Below the pieces are notes generated by a model. The model searched no databases, was not told the origin of the DNA, and worked only from the letters and a program-made list of their open reading frames with translations. Below are positions 28,632 through 37,848 of a stretch of DNA of 64,000 bases, piece after piece. This DNA comes from Nitrospira sp. (GTDB taxonomy: Bacteria; Nitrospirota; Nitrospiria; Nitrospirales; UBA8639). Position 1 is the stretch's first letter, and the number at the start of each line of letters is the position of its first letter. The stretch lies in NCBI GenBank assembly GCA_028819435.1, contig JAPPLK010000089.1, forward strand, positions 62,001 through 126,000, written 5' to 3'. The position numbers and the translations under genes are program-made.

Positions 28632-30584
28632 ATGAAGACCCTGAAGACGACCGCGTGGATTCTCGTTTCCCTCCTGTGCGCCGTGTCTTTCGGCTTTGTC
28701 ACCGGCTTGCTGAATCCCGACGAGAAGGTCAACGGGCTCTGGTTGGTGACGGCTGCAGGGTGCTTTTACGTGCTCGCCTACCGGTTTTACGGAGGATTTT
28801 TAGGCCGGCGCGTCATGCAACTGGATGATGAACGCAGCACCCCGGCCTGTAGGCTGGAAGACGGCACCAATTACTATCCCGCGAACAAATACGTGCTCTT
28901 CGGACACCATTTCGCAGCCATTGCCGGCGCCGGGCCACTGTTGGGTCCGGTGTTGGCGGCCCAGTTCGGGTTCCTGCCGGGGTTTCTCTGGATCGTGGTT
29001 GGGGCCGTGGTCGCGGGCGCGGTCCAGGATTTCGTCATCCTGGTCGGATCCCTGCGTCGCAACGGCCGCTCCCTTCCGGAAATCGCACGCGCAGAGATCG
29101 GATGGATCACCGGGACGGCCACGGCCGTGGCCGTGTTGTTCATCGTGATCGTAGCCCTGGCCGGTCTGGGGCTGGCCGTGGTCAATGCACTTGCGGCCAA
29201 TCCCTGGGGCACGTTTACGATCGCCATGACGATCCCGATCGCCTTTCTCATGGGCTGGTACCATCACCACGTACGACCCGGGCGCGTAGGAGAAATGTCC
29301 CTGATGGGCATCATCCTGCTTATCCTGTCCGTGGCCCTGGGAAAAATGGTGGCGCAGTCGGACCTGGCAATCTGGTTTACCCACGACCGGACCACCTTGG
29401 TCTGGCTGCTGGCCGGATACGGATTTCTGGCTTCGGTCCTGCCGATGTGGATGCTGTTGGTGCCGAGGGATTACCTCTCGACGTTTATGAAGCTTGGGGT
29501 CATCGGGCTGCTGGCAATCGGTGTGATCATTCTGGCGCCCGACCTGCATATGCCCAAGGTCACCGGTTTCATCGCCGGTGGAGGCCCGATCATCCCCGGC
29601 CCCCTGTTTCCGTTTCTGTTCATCACTATCGCCTGCGGCGCCATCTCGGGCTTCCATTCGCTCGTGTCATCGGGCACCACGCCGAAAATGATCGCCCGTG
29701 AATCCCAAGCCATGGTGGGCTATGGCGCCATGTTGCTGGAAAGTTTTGTCGGAGTGGTCGCGCTCATCTCGGCGTCCCTCCTGATCCCGGGTGATTATTT
29801 TGCGATCAACACCCGCCTCCCGGCCGAGACCCTGGCCGCCATGGGGTTCCCCGTTGAAAACATTCACAGGCTCTCGCAACTCGTCGAAACGGACGTCTCC
29901 GGCCGGCCCGGAGGCGCAGTGTCATTGGCCGTGGGCATGGCCTGGATTTTTTCGGCTTTACCGGGCATGGCGGGGCTCATGGCGTATTGGTATCAATTTG
30001 CGTTGCTGTTCGAAGCCTTGTTTATCCTGACGACCATCGACGCGGGGACGCGCGTGGCGCGCTACCTGATCCAGGAAATGGGCGGATACGTGTATGCCCC
30101 GCTTCGCCGGATCAATTGGTGGCCCGGCGTCATCCTGTCCAGCGCGCTTGTGGTCGGGGCATGGGGATGGCTCATCGCCACGGGCACAATCTCCACGGTC
30201 TGGCCCATGTTCGGAGCCGCCAACCAGTTGCTGGGAACCCTGGCGCTGTGTATCGGCACGACCCTGTTCATCAAAATGGACAAAGCCCGCTACCTGTGGG
30301 TGACGGCCATCCCCATGGTGTTCGTGGGCATCATCACCTTGACGGGCTGTCATGACCTGTGGTGGATCTTTCTGGACCGGGCACAAACCACGGCGGACCC
30401 GGTAACTCGCGTCACCATGACGCTCAACGCGGCGCTGGTCGCGCTGGTCGCGCTCCTCGCCCTCGTGGTCCTGGCCGAAAGCGCGATGAAATGGTACCAA
30501 TACCTGATCCTGAAACAGCCCTATACCACCACGGAAATTCCCGACGGCGAAGGCATCCGGATCCCGGGAGGAAAATGCTGCTGA
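28632..30584 (+). CDS. cstA: carbon starvation protein CstA
   Basis: YRFYGGFLGRRVMQLDD...NKYVLFGHHFAAIAGAGPLLGPVLAAQFGFLPGFLWIVVGAVVAGAVQDF. Confidence 0.95.
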   Translation: MKTLKTTAWILVSLLCAVSFGFVTGLLNPDEKVNGLWLVTAAGCFYVLAYRFYGGFLGRRVMQLDDERSTPACRLEDGTNYYPANKYVLFGHHFAAIAGAGPLLGPVLAAQFGFLPGFLWIVVGAVVAGAVQDFVILVGSLRRNGRSLPEIARAEIGWITGTATAVAVLFIVIVALAGLGLAVVNALAANPWGTFTIAMTIPIAFLMGWYHHHVRPGRVGEMSLMGIILLILSVALGKMVAQSDLAIWFTHDRTTLVWLLAGYGFLASVLPMWMLLVPRDYLSTFMKLGVIGLLAIGVIILAPDLHMPKVTGFIAGGGPIIPGPLFPFLFITIACGAISGFHSLVSSGTTPKMIARESQAMVGYGAMLLESFVGVVALISASLLIPGDYFAINTRLPAETLAAMGFPVENIHRLSQLVETDVSGRPGGAVSLAVGMAWIFSALPGMAGLMAYWYQFALLFEALFILTTIDAGTRVARYLIQEMGGYVYAPLRRINWWPGVILSSALVVGAWGWLIATGTISTVWPMFGAANQLLGTLALCIGTTLFIKMDKARYLWVTAIPMVFVGIITLTGCHDLWWIFLDRAQTTADPVTRVTMTLNAALVALVALLALVVLAESAMKWYQYLILKQPYTTTEIPDGEGIRIPGGKCC

Positions 30585-30722
30585 GTTGATAACACCCTCA
30601 CCTTAATCCTCTCCCCTCAAGGGAGAGGAAACGAATTAGACAAATTCGTGGCTGCAGACATAATATAATACGTGCGTGGAGGAAAAATCAGAAAATATGG
30701 TTTCTGATAGAAACAGTTTCCC

Positions 30723-31925
30723 ATGTTAATCAGTGATGTACTGGAATTAACAAACCAGCCTGAAGGCGCAAAGCTGGAATTTAAGCGTGATGATGAGCGC
30801 CCCGAGATATTTGCCAAAGAAATTGTGGCTTTTGCCAATATGAACGGCGGTACCGTTCTGGTTGGTGTCGAGGATGACGGCAACATTAGCGGTATCCAGC
30901 GGAATAATCTTCAAGAGTGGCTGATGGATACGGTCATCGGCAGGCACGTTCACCCTCTTCTATTACCGGATTACGAGGAGATCAGTGTTGAGGGGAAGCG
31001 CGTGGCCGTCGTGAAGATTCCTCAAGGTAACAGCAAGCCTTATGTTCTCAATCACAGAAACCGTCAAGATATCTACGTACGATACGGTGGCACATCCCAA
31101 TTGGCGGGTCGCGAACAGCAGGCACGGTTGTTTGATTCTGGCGGCCTGCTATCAGCGGAAAAATTTCCCGTACACGGATCTTCAGTTTCAGATTTGGATC
31201 AACATCGTTGCCAGGAATATTTTCGGGACATTCTGCTACAGTCACCGGATGAAGATTTGCAGGAAATGATGATCAATCATAGCTTTCTGGTCGGCGACGC
31301 CACACCGCTTGCCTGCAGCTATTTCGCGTATGCGTTGTTTGCGAAAAAACCCGAGTTGCGATTACCGCAAGCCGGCGTCAGGCTTTCCGTTTATGACGGG
31401 AATGATAAGGATTACAACACGGTGTTTGACAAGGTATTGGACGCGCCTTTGCTCGAACGACGGGGGAGCGGCGGGCCTCATGATCCTCTTGAACCGGCGC
31501 TGCATGAAAGAGCAGGCACGCTCATTCAACCCTATGTCAGTAAGGAGAAACTACACGGAATGAGTCGCAGGCGGTTTTGGGACTATCCGTTTGAGGCCAT
31601 ACGGGAGCTTTTGATTAATGCGTTTATCCATAGAGATTGGACAAAACAAGACTACGTGCGCGTTGTCGTCTACAATAACCGCATGGAAATAACCAGCCCA
31701 GGGTCCCTGCCGAATGGCATGACAACCGAAAGAATCAGGAGCGGCGCGCAATTGCAACGCAATCCGTCAGCCGTCAGGATTTTCAGAGACTACGGCTACG
31801 TTGAAGACCAAGGGATAGGCATTCGCCGAAAGGTCATTCCCCTCATGCAACAACACAATGAGAGAGAGCCGGATTTTGAGGTAACTGAAGATCATTTCAA
31901 GGTGACGCTATGGAAGAAACAATGA
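30723..31925 (+). CDS. AlbA_2/Schlafen-type putative ATP-binding regulator
   Basis: EGAKLEFKRDDERPEIFAKEIVAFANMNGGTVLVGVEDDGNISGI; EAIRELLINAFIHRDW. Confidence 0.87.
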   Translation: MLISDVLELTNQPEGAKLEFKRDDERPEIFAKEIVAFANMNGGTVLVGVEDDGNISGIQRNNLQEWLMDTVIGRHVHPLLLPDYEEISVEGKRVAVVKIPQGNSKPYVLNHRNRQDIYVRYGGTSQLAGREQQARLFDSGGLLSAEKFPVHGSSVSDLDQHRCQEYFRDILLQSPDEDLQEMMINHSFLVGDATPLACSYFAYALFAKKPELRLPQAGVRLSVYDGNDKDYNTVFDKVLDAPLLERRGSGGPHDPLEPALHERAGTLIQPYVSKEKLHGMSRRRFWDYPFEAIRELLINAFIHRDWTKQDYVRVVVYNNRMEITSPGSLPNGMTTERIRSGAQLQRNPSAVRIFRDYGYVEDQGIGIRRKVIPLMQQHNEREPDFEVTEDHFKVTLWKKQ

Positions 31926-31940
31926 TAAGGAGACAATTTC

Positions 31941-32438
31941 ATGGCGGAGACGTTCTCGTTTGACGTGACATCCACGGTAGACGTGCAGGAAGTCAAAAAC
32001 GCGGTTGATCAAACCATGAAAGAAATCGGGCAACGCTTCGATTTCAAGGGGTCGCAATCCAAGGTCACGCTCAAGGAAAAAGAGCACGTGCTGGAGATCG
32101 TGGCGGACGACGACTACAAACTCAAGGCGGTCATCGACGTTCTCAAGGGAAAGTGCGTGAAACGCAGCGTGTCATTGAAAGCCCTGAACTACGGCAAGGT
32201 GGAGCAGGCCCTGGGGGGGACCGTGCGGCAACACGTCACGGTGCAGAACGGGATCGTTGAAGACAAAGCCAAAGCCATCGCGAAGAGTCTGAAGGAGAAC
32301 AAGTTCAAGGCGCAGGCGCAGATTCAGGGCGATCAAGTGCGCGTGCAGAGCAAAAGCAAAGACGAACTGCAAACCGTCATCAATTTTTTGAAACAGCAGG
32401 ACTTCGGCATTGACCTGCAGTTCGTCAATTATCGCTAA
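31941..32438 (+). CDS. yajQ: YajQ family cyclic-di-GMP-binding protein
   Basis: SFDVTSTVDVQEVKNAVDQTMKEIGQRFDFKGS...DLQFVNYR. Confidence 0.95.
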   Translation: MAETFSFDVTSTVDVQEVKNAVDQTMKEIGQRFDFKGSQSKVTLKEKEHVLEIVADDDYKLKAVIDVLKGKCVKRSVSLKALNYGKVEQALGGTVRQHVTVQNGIVEDKAKAIAKSLKENKFKAQAQIQGDQVRVQSKSKDELQTVINFLKQQDFGIDLQFVNYR

Positions 32439-32510
32439 AGGGACCTCACTCTATGCCCAAACTCTCTGTGTCATTGATACAAAAATAACCTCCCTCAGGC
32501 ACCTTTTCTA

Positions 32511-32649
32511 TTCCCCTCCTTTGTAAGGAGGGGTGAGGGGAGGTAGAGCTGAAACCGCAGGAGACAAACCGCGGATGGCATCAGTGCTGGTGCCCCTTGG
32601 ACCTCTGCCTCTACCCCACCTACCCTCCCCTTACAAAGGGGAGGAAAAG
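32511..32649. repeat. inverted doublet of palindromic dispersed repeat (BIME-like)
   Basis: cccctcctttgtaaggaggggtgaggggaggtagag ... ctaccccacctaccctccccttacaaaggggagg; related units at 27943, 37501, 37565, 39714, 40170, 45749, 45831, about 48074 and about 48170. Confidence 0.8.
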
Positions 32650-32661
32650 AACCTGCCTTAC

Positions 32662-33438
32662 TCAGGACCCGCCCCAAGCCTCTTTCAAGTGCAGTACCGC
32701 CTGATTGATGGCATCGCCGGCGGCAACCGCGCGCATGACGTCGTGCGCATCGGCTTCTTTCTCAGGGTAAATGGGCGGGTCCTCAAGGTTCCGTCGAACC
32801 ACCGGGTACTCATTGGACTCGATGGGCGGGTCCAGCCGGTCCAGGGAAGCCCAGGCATTCCCCTCGACTCGCACCAACACGTGGCCGGTACGCACGTCGA
32901 CCAACGCCAATTCGGCCAGGGCCAGGTTTTCCGCACGATACCCGAACTGCAACCCGCGCGCGATGGCCCCCAGCGTAGACCCCCGCCACGGGAATCTTTC
33001 CGGCACTTCGATTTCGGCACTCGAGAGAATGGCCAGCACCAGGTAATCGACGCGTTGGTCTTGCCCCCAGCGAAGAACCGTGGAGAAAGACGGGGGCGAG
33101 GCGCCAGGGTCCGATGATCGGACCACGCGCAACTTGATGGGAACGGCATGCAGTAATTGTTGCCGCACGTGCTCGGTCAGGTCGGTGAATGCGGTTTCAG
33201 AGAGTTTGGGGGCCGAACCCGGAGCACCGGTGTCGTTGATCACCCAGAGACCCGCGTGTACCGGACCCTTCGGCCATTCAGCAACGGCGAAGCGCCCGTC
33301 CTCCGGCTGCTGGCCGAGAAACGTATCGAGACGGCCTTGGGGCCATTCGCCGCAGCCTCCGGAGACGAGGCACAACAGGCCAATTCCAAGGATGGTGGGG
33401 AGAAGAGCGGGGAACAGCCTCCGGTTCAGTATCATCAT
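32662..33438 (-). CDS. hypothetical lipoprotein
   Basis: Signal peptide and lipobox VSGGC. Confidence 0.6.
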   Translation of the reverse strand: MMILNRRLFPALLPTILGIGLLCLVSGGCGEWPQGRLDTFLGQQPEDGRFAVAEWPKGPVHAGLWVINDTGAPGSAPKLSETAFTDLTEHVRQQLLHAVPIKLRVVRSSDPGASPPSFSTVLRWGQDQRVDYLVLAILSSAEIEVPERFPWRGSTLGAIARGLQFGYRAENLALAELALVDVRTGHVLVRVEGNAWASLDRLDPPIESNEYPVVRRNLEDPPIYPEKEADAHDVMRAVAAGDAINQAVLHLKEAWGGS

Positions 33439-33760
33439 GGCACCATCTTGTGCTTCTTGTCGTCGCGCCCCCTCACCCCTGCCCTCTCCCACAATGGGGA
33501 GAGGGTTTATAAGTTGTAGCCGCGCGACCCCTGCTCGGGGTCAGGGACATGCCTTATCGCGCATGGAGAGGCCCCCAAAAACCGCGGCATGAGATGCCGC
33601 CGCTACAAAGGCGAAGAGGCCCGCCGGACCCGGGATGCGGCCCTATAACGTTATACTCAAATTCATTCTCGCTGGTGAGGCCAGGACCGGTCAAGCAATG
33701 GCCCTCGCGAAGCCAACGAGAGGTTGCAATCCGTTGAAGGCATCGGGTAGGTTACTCGCC

Positions 33761-35653
33761 ATGCGTCTCACAGCGTGTACCCTTCCGAGGCTCCTGCTTT
33801 TCGTTTCGATCCTCCAGTTTTCAGCCTGCTCATATCTCCCGGACGTGAGTATGCCGGACTTGGAATTCCCGGACATCAGCATGCCCAGCTTTGGATTTGG
33901 CGAAGAAGAAAAACCCAAGGAGCCGACCATTCCCATCTCGGTGGCGTACGCCTTTGATCCGAGCGTCACGGAAGCCACGCTCGAAATTCAGGCATGCGAC
34001 CTTCCGTATACCCTGCAAACCGGAGAGAGCATTGTCCAGAACTTTCTGACCCTGGGGCAGGAAACCTTTCAGTCGGTCACGGCCTATTCAGGAACCGGAG
34101 AGGCTGTCCAAGCCACCAGGCCGAGCGATCTTATTATCCAGATCAGCATGGTCAACCAAGCGTTTCAGGAAGTCGACCGTATGGGGGACGAAGACAATTA
34201 TCTGGCCAACCTCGACTTCAAGCTGCAAGCGGTGTTCATCGATAGAAGCGGAGCCGCGTTGGGACAAATCCCTTTGAATTACGGCGGCCAGGTCAGGGTT
34301 TGGGCTCCGACCATTACCGGCCAGTCCGTCACCTGCACCACCGGACAATACGATGCTAAAATCCACGGAGCAGCATCGGAACTGGCTGAACAACTCGTGG
34401 CAGTGGTTCCGCAAGTGCTCCAGGACGGCGGCACGCAAACACTGATGGCGCAACAGGGTCGGCCACCGGCATTCACCCAGGCCGCACCGCAAGTTGCACC
34501 CCGGTTCTCGGCTTCGGCTCCGGCTGCACCGGGAAACCGGCCGTTCTTTACGTTTCGCACGATGCTGAAGGACGGCAACGACAACCTGATTCTCGAAGGC
34601 GGGGAAGCCATTGTGCTGATGATCGAGGCCACCAATCTCGGGAGCACCGCCGTCAACACGGCCACTGCCGACGTGTCGGGGCATGAGACGCTGGTCGCAG
34701 CCTTTTCTCGCATGACGTCTCTTCCCATCTCCTTGGGGACGTTCCAGCCCGGAGAAACCAGGACCACGGAAATTCGCGGCCGCATGCCGGGCAACGTGAC
34801 CGCACAAAAAGCGGAGTTGGTGATCGCGCTCCAACTCGAGGATGGCACCCCCATCGGGTCGCACCGCATTGTCGCGCCTCTCCAGCCCGGTACCCGTGGA
34901 TCAGGCGCACAATCCAGCCAATCCAGCGGACCCAGGATGCAGGAAAAGCCTCGTGACACGAATGCGTACGTGGCCGTACTCGTCGGCATGGATGCCTATC
35001 AGGACGCCTGGCCTGAGGCGTATCGTACACCCGACGGGCTCCTGATGACCGTGCGGGAAACCCTGCAAAACACCGGATTGTTCCCGAATCAGAATATCCG
35101 CGTCCTCCAAGGGGACACTGCAAAAAAAGGAGCCATCGCCAAAACCCTGCTCAGGTGGGTCCGTCAGAGAATCGGGAAGGAATCCGTGCTGGTCGTCTAT
35201 TTTTCCGGTCAGGCCGTTCAAGACCAGGAAAACGGCGAGGTCTATTTGATCCCCTATGAAGGGGCGCCCGACGCATCGAGCAAACAGTTGATCTCTCTTC
35301 GAACGCTTCAGCGCCTCTTGGGAAAGCTGCAAAACCGGCTGACCCTGCTGCTCCTCGATGCCCCGCTTGTCGAGCGGGGCGGACAAGGGACGTCTGCCGA
35401 TACATCTCCGGCGAGTTGGAGTAGCGGCCTGTCCAAGCAGGACACGACCCCCGTCATTCAACTACGCAGACGGCCCGGACAGGAAATGGATAACCCGGCC
35501 AACATGCTGGGCGGCCTGTCAGGCACTGCGGACGGAAACAAGAACGGAACGATCACGGTTGCTGAATTTCTCGAATCCGCGTCCGCCTCAAGCAGAATCA
35601 CCCGTCTGTTGCCGGACTCCTCTCCCCTCCTGAACCTTCCGCTCACACGGTAA
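33761..35653 (+). CDS. lipoprotein with C-terminal degenerate caspase-fold domain
   Basis: Lipobox FSAC; C-terminus YVAVLVGMDAYQD...VLVVYFSGQAVQD...GEVYLIPYEG...LTLLLLDAPLVE aligns with the caspase p20 pattern. Confidence 0.65.
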   Translation: MRLTACTLPRLLLFVSILQFSACSYLPDVSMPDLEFPDISMPSFGFGEEEKPKEPTIPISVAYAFDPSVTEATLEIQACDLPYTLQTGESIVQNFLTLGQETFQSVTAYSGTGEAVQATRPSDLIIQISMVNQAFQEVDRMGDEDNYLANLDFKLQAVFIDRSGAALGQIPLNYGGQVRVWAPTITGQSVTCTTGQYDAKIHGAASELAEQLVAVVPQVLQDGGTQTLMAQQGRPPAFTQAAPQVAPRFSASAPAAPGNRPFFTFRTMLKDGNDNLILEGGEAIVLMIEATNLGSTAVNTATADVSGHETLVAAFSRMTSLPISLGTFQPGETRTTEIRGRMPGNVTAQKAELVIALQLEDGTPIGSHRIVAPLQPGTRGSGAQSSQSSGPRMQEKPRDTNAYVAVLVGMDAYQDAWPEAYRTPDGLLMTVRETLQNTGLFPNQNIRVLQGDTAKKGAIAKTLLRWVRQRIGKESVLVVYFSGQAVQDQENGEVYLIPYEGAPDASSKQLISLRTLQRLLGKLQNRLTLLLLDAPLVERGGQGTSADTSPASWSSGLSKQDTTPVIQLRRRPGQEMDNPANMLGGLSGTADGNKNGTITVAEFLESASASSRITRLLPDSSPLLNLPLTR

Positions 35654-35982
35654 TCTTTCTCTGTGTTCACCAATTCCTTTTGACAAGCTTCCTTCGACTT
35701 CGCGCTGCCGCGCTACGCTCAGGATGAACGGATTCTCCCCACCCGTTCGCCCTGAGCGTAGCGAAGCGAAGTCGAAGGGAATCAGTAAACATTTACAATT
35801 CTTTCAAAAATAGACAAAAGTTTAAACTTTGTAAAAATTATCGCGAATATTACAAATGTTAAAATATGTACAATTTATACAAAACTTTAAAAAATGTACA
35901 AAATCTCCCATATTTTTATATTTTAAAGAATAACCGCCGAAATGATACGACTTCCTGCAATAGAAGATCGTGCCGCGACACG

Positions 35983-36252
35983 TTATCGGGTGGCTTCGAT
36001 GTGGATGCGGGCTGAATAGCCCAATTGCCGCAGCAGGTGTTCGCAGTCTTCCCAGGTCAGGCCGAACGCCCGCACGTCGGCGACCCCCACCCGGGCCACC
36101 ACGTCCCGGATATCGCTGAAATGGTTGCGGTCAAATTCACCATCCATGAAGGAGGTTTCCGCCCACGCGACGAGACCGGAAAGTGAAAGCTCGTGGTGTA
36201 AATAGGCAGTGAGTTTATCGACGACTGTTTGGCGGGTAATCACGTCCTTCAT
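35983..36252 (-). CDS. hypothetical small protein
   Basis: ATGA overlap with upstream 36249-36491. Confidence 0.55.
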   Translation of the reverse strand: MKDVITRQTVVDKLTAYLHHELSLSGLVAWAETSFMDGEFDRNHFSDIRDVVARVGVADVRAFGLTWEDCEHLLRQLGYSARIHIEATR

Positions 36253-36491
36253 TCTTCGACCTTTTGATGCCCATAATCAACAGGATATTTGTAGTGAATT
36301 TCCACGAGTGTTCCCGTTTCGTTGTATATCTCCTGATAAAATTGCACCGTGACTTCATCCGCGTCAACCTCTTTCACGTAGCGAGCTTTCCAGCCTTGAC
36401 GTCCTCGAACATCGAGCCAATATTTTCTTCCTCCATCGTCGCGGATTTCCCAGTTTGGAAATTTGCGCTCATTTTGTTCACGTGTGCTCAC
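36249..36491 (-). CDS. hypothetical small protein
   Basis: Two-gene overlapping module with 35983-36252. Confidence 0.55.
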   Translation of the reverse strand: MSTREQNERKFPNWEIRDDGGRKYWLDVRGRQGWKARYVKEVDADEVTVQFYQEIYNETGTLVEIHYKYPVDYGHQKVEE

Positions 36492-36617
36492 CGATGAGTG
36501 GCCTTAATGGTTTCAACACTCTTTATACCATGCCTGTGACCATTTCTTCATTCCTTCTTTAAGAAGTCAGGAATCCCCCCCCCTCCCCCCCGATTCGTCA
36601 AAGGGGAGTGATGGGGC

Positions 36618-36657
36618 ACAAAAAATCCCCGCTGGGGGTTAGCCTCGGCGGGGATAA
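36618..36657 (-). terminator. intrinsic terminator
   Basis: aaaaaatccccgctgggggttagcctcggcggggat; T-run on the minus strand, downstream of 36679-36990. Confidence 0.7.
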
Positions 36658-36678
36658 TAGAGGATGTAGAAAGCCGGG

Positions 36679-36990
36679 TCAGTTTCGGGTTTCATAAGCC
36701 GACATCCGCGTTTCGAGCGACACCAGCCTTTCTTGAACGTGCAAGGTCAAGTCGATCTTCTCATCCAGTCGTCGAAATTCCGTCAGCATTTCATTGCGGA
36801 GCGAAACAATTTTGTCGTTAAGCCGTGCTCCTTGGGTGTCAATTTTCTCATCCAGTCGCGCACCCTGCAGATCAATCTTTTCCTCCAGCCGTTTGATTTC
36901 AGTCTGAATGACTTTTACCTCGGCTTTGATCTCTCGAAGTTCAGGGACAATGAGTTCCTGGATTAATTGTTTGACGTCAACGGCAGCCAT
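36679..36990 (-). CDS. coiled-coil protein
   Basis: EEKIDLQGARLDEKIDTQGARLNDKI internal repeats. Confidence 0.65.
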   Translation of the reverse strand: MAAVDVKQLIQELIVPELREIKAEVKVIQTEIKRLEEKIDLQGARLDEKIDTQGARLNDKIVSLRNEMLTEFRRLDEKIDLTLHVQERLVSLETRMSAYETRN

Positions 36991-37715
36991 GATGTTGTTG
37001 TAGCACACTTTTCAAAACAACTGCAATTGAGTGGAGATTGCGCGATGACGAATGCAAAAAGAAAGAAGCGCCACATGAGGCATGTCCCTGCCCCTGACAC
37101 CGGGAGGGGGGCAATGCAGACCTCTATCGGATTACGCCTGTCCCCCTTCCGTTCATCCTGAGCGTAACGCGACAGCGTGAAGTCGAAGGAAGCGTTCTTC
37201 GACTCCGCCCCTACAGGGCTACGCTCAGAATGAACGGGTGGGGGACCGTTGGTTCTGAGCTTGTCCTGAGCCTATCGAAGGGCGTAGCGCCAGCGAAGTC
37301 GAAGGAAATGAGTGAACATTGACAATCCTGCCCTCTCTCCGTCATTCCTATGAAAACAGGAATCCAGGGGGTTTCTCCGCACAAATAGGAAGACAAAACA
37401 AAGGCACTGGATCCGTCCCCGACATCCTTAATCGGGGATCCAGTTTATATGGGGATTGTATGCGTTCAGTCATTCGTTGACACATTTCCAGCCCGCCTTT
37501 TTCCCCTCCTTTGTAAGGAGGGGCGAGGGGAGGTAGAGGCATGGAAACCTCATGGACAGACAGTTCTACCCCACCTAGCCTCCCCTTACAAAGGGGAGGA
37601 AAAGAACACGACCACTCCTGTTCAATCTGAGCATTGTGTCAACGAATGAGTGAACACATACAGGGATGACGGATTAGGAGGAAAAGGAAGGTCAAGGGGG
37701 GAGGGATAGGCACAA

Positions 37716-37755
37716 AAAAATCCCCGCTGAGGGGTTGCCTCAGCGGGGATTGAGG
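37716..37755 (-). terminator. intrinsic terminator
   Basis: aaaaaaatccccgctgaggggttgcctcagcggggatt; minus-strand hairpin and T-run downstream of 37849-39360. Confidence 0.75.
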
Positions 37756-37848
37756 TGCCTCCTCGCCCCCCTCACCCTACCCTCTCCCGAAGGGAGAGGG
37801 TTATTTGGGGGAGAGAGTGTGGAGGAGTCTGTATGCGGGTTTCCTTCC

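Noticed and set aside
28800-29657. 285-aa minus-strand ORF
   Set aside because: Antisense to cstA; His/Asp/Gln-rich shadow translation.
34088-34864. 258-aa minus-strand ORF
   Set aside because: Antisense to the caspase-like lipoprotein gene.
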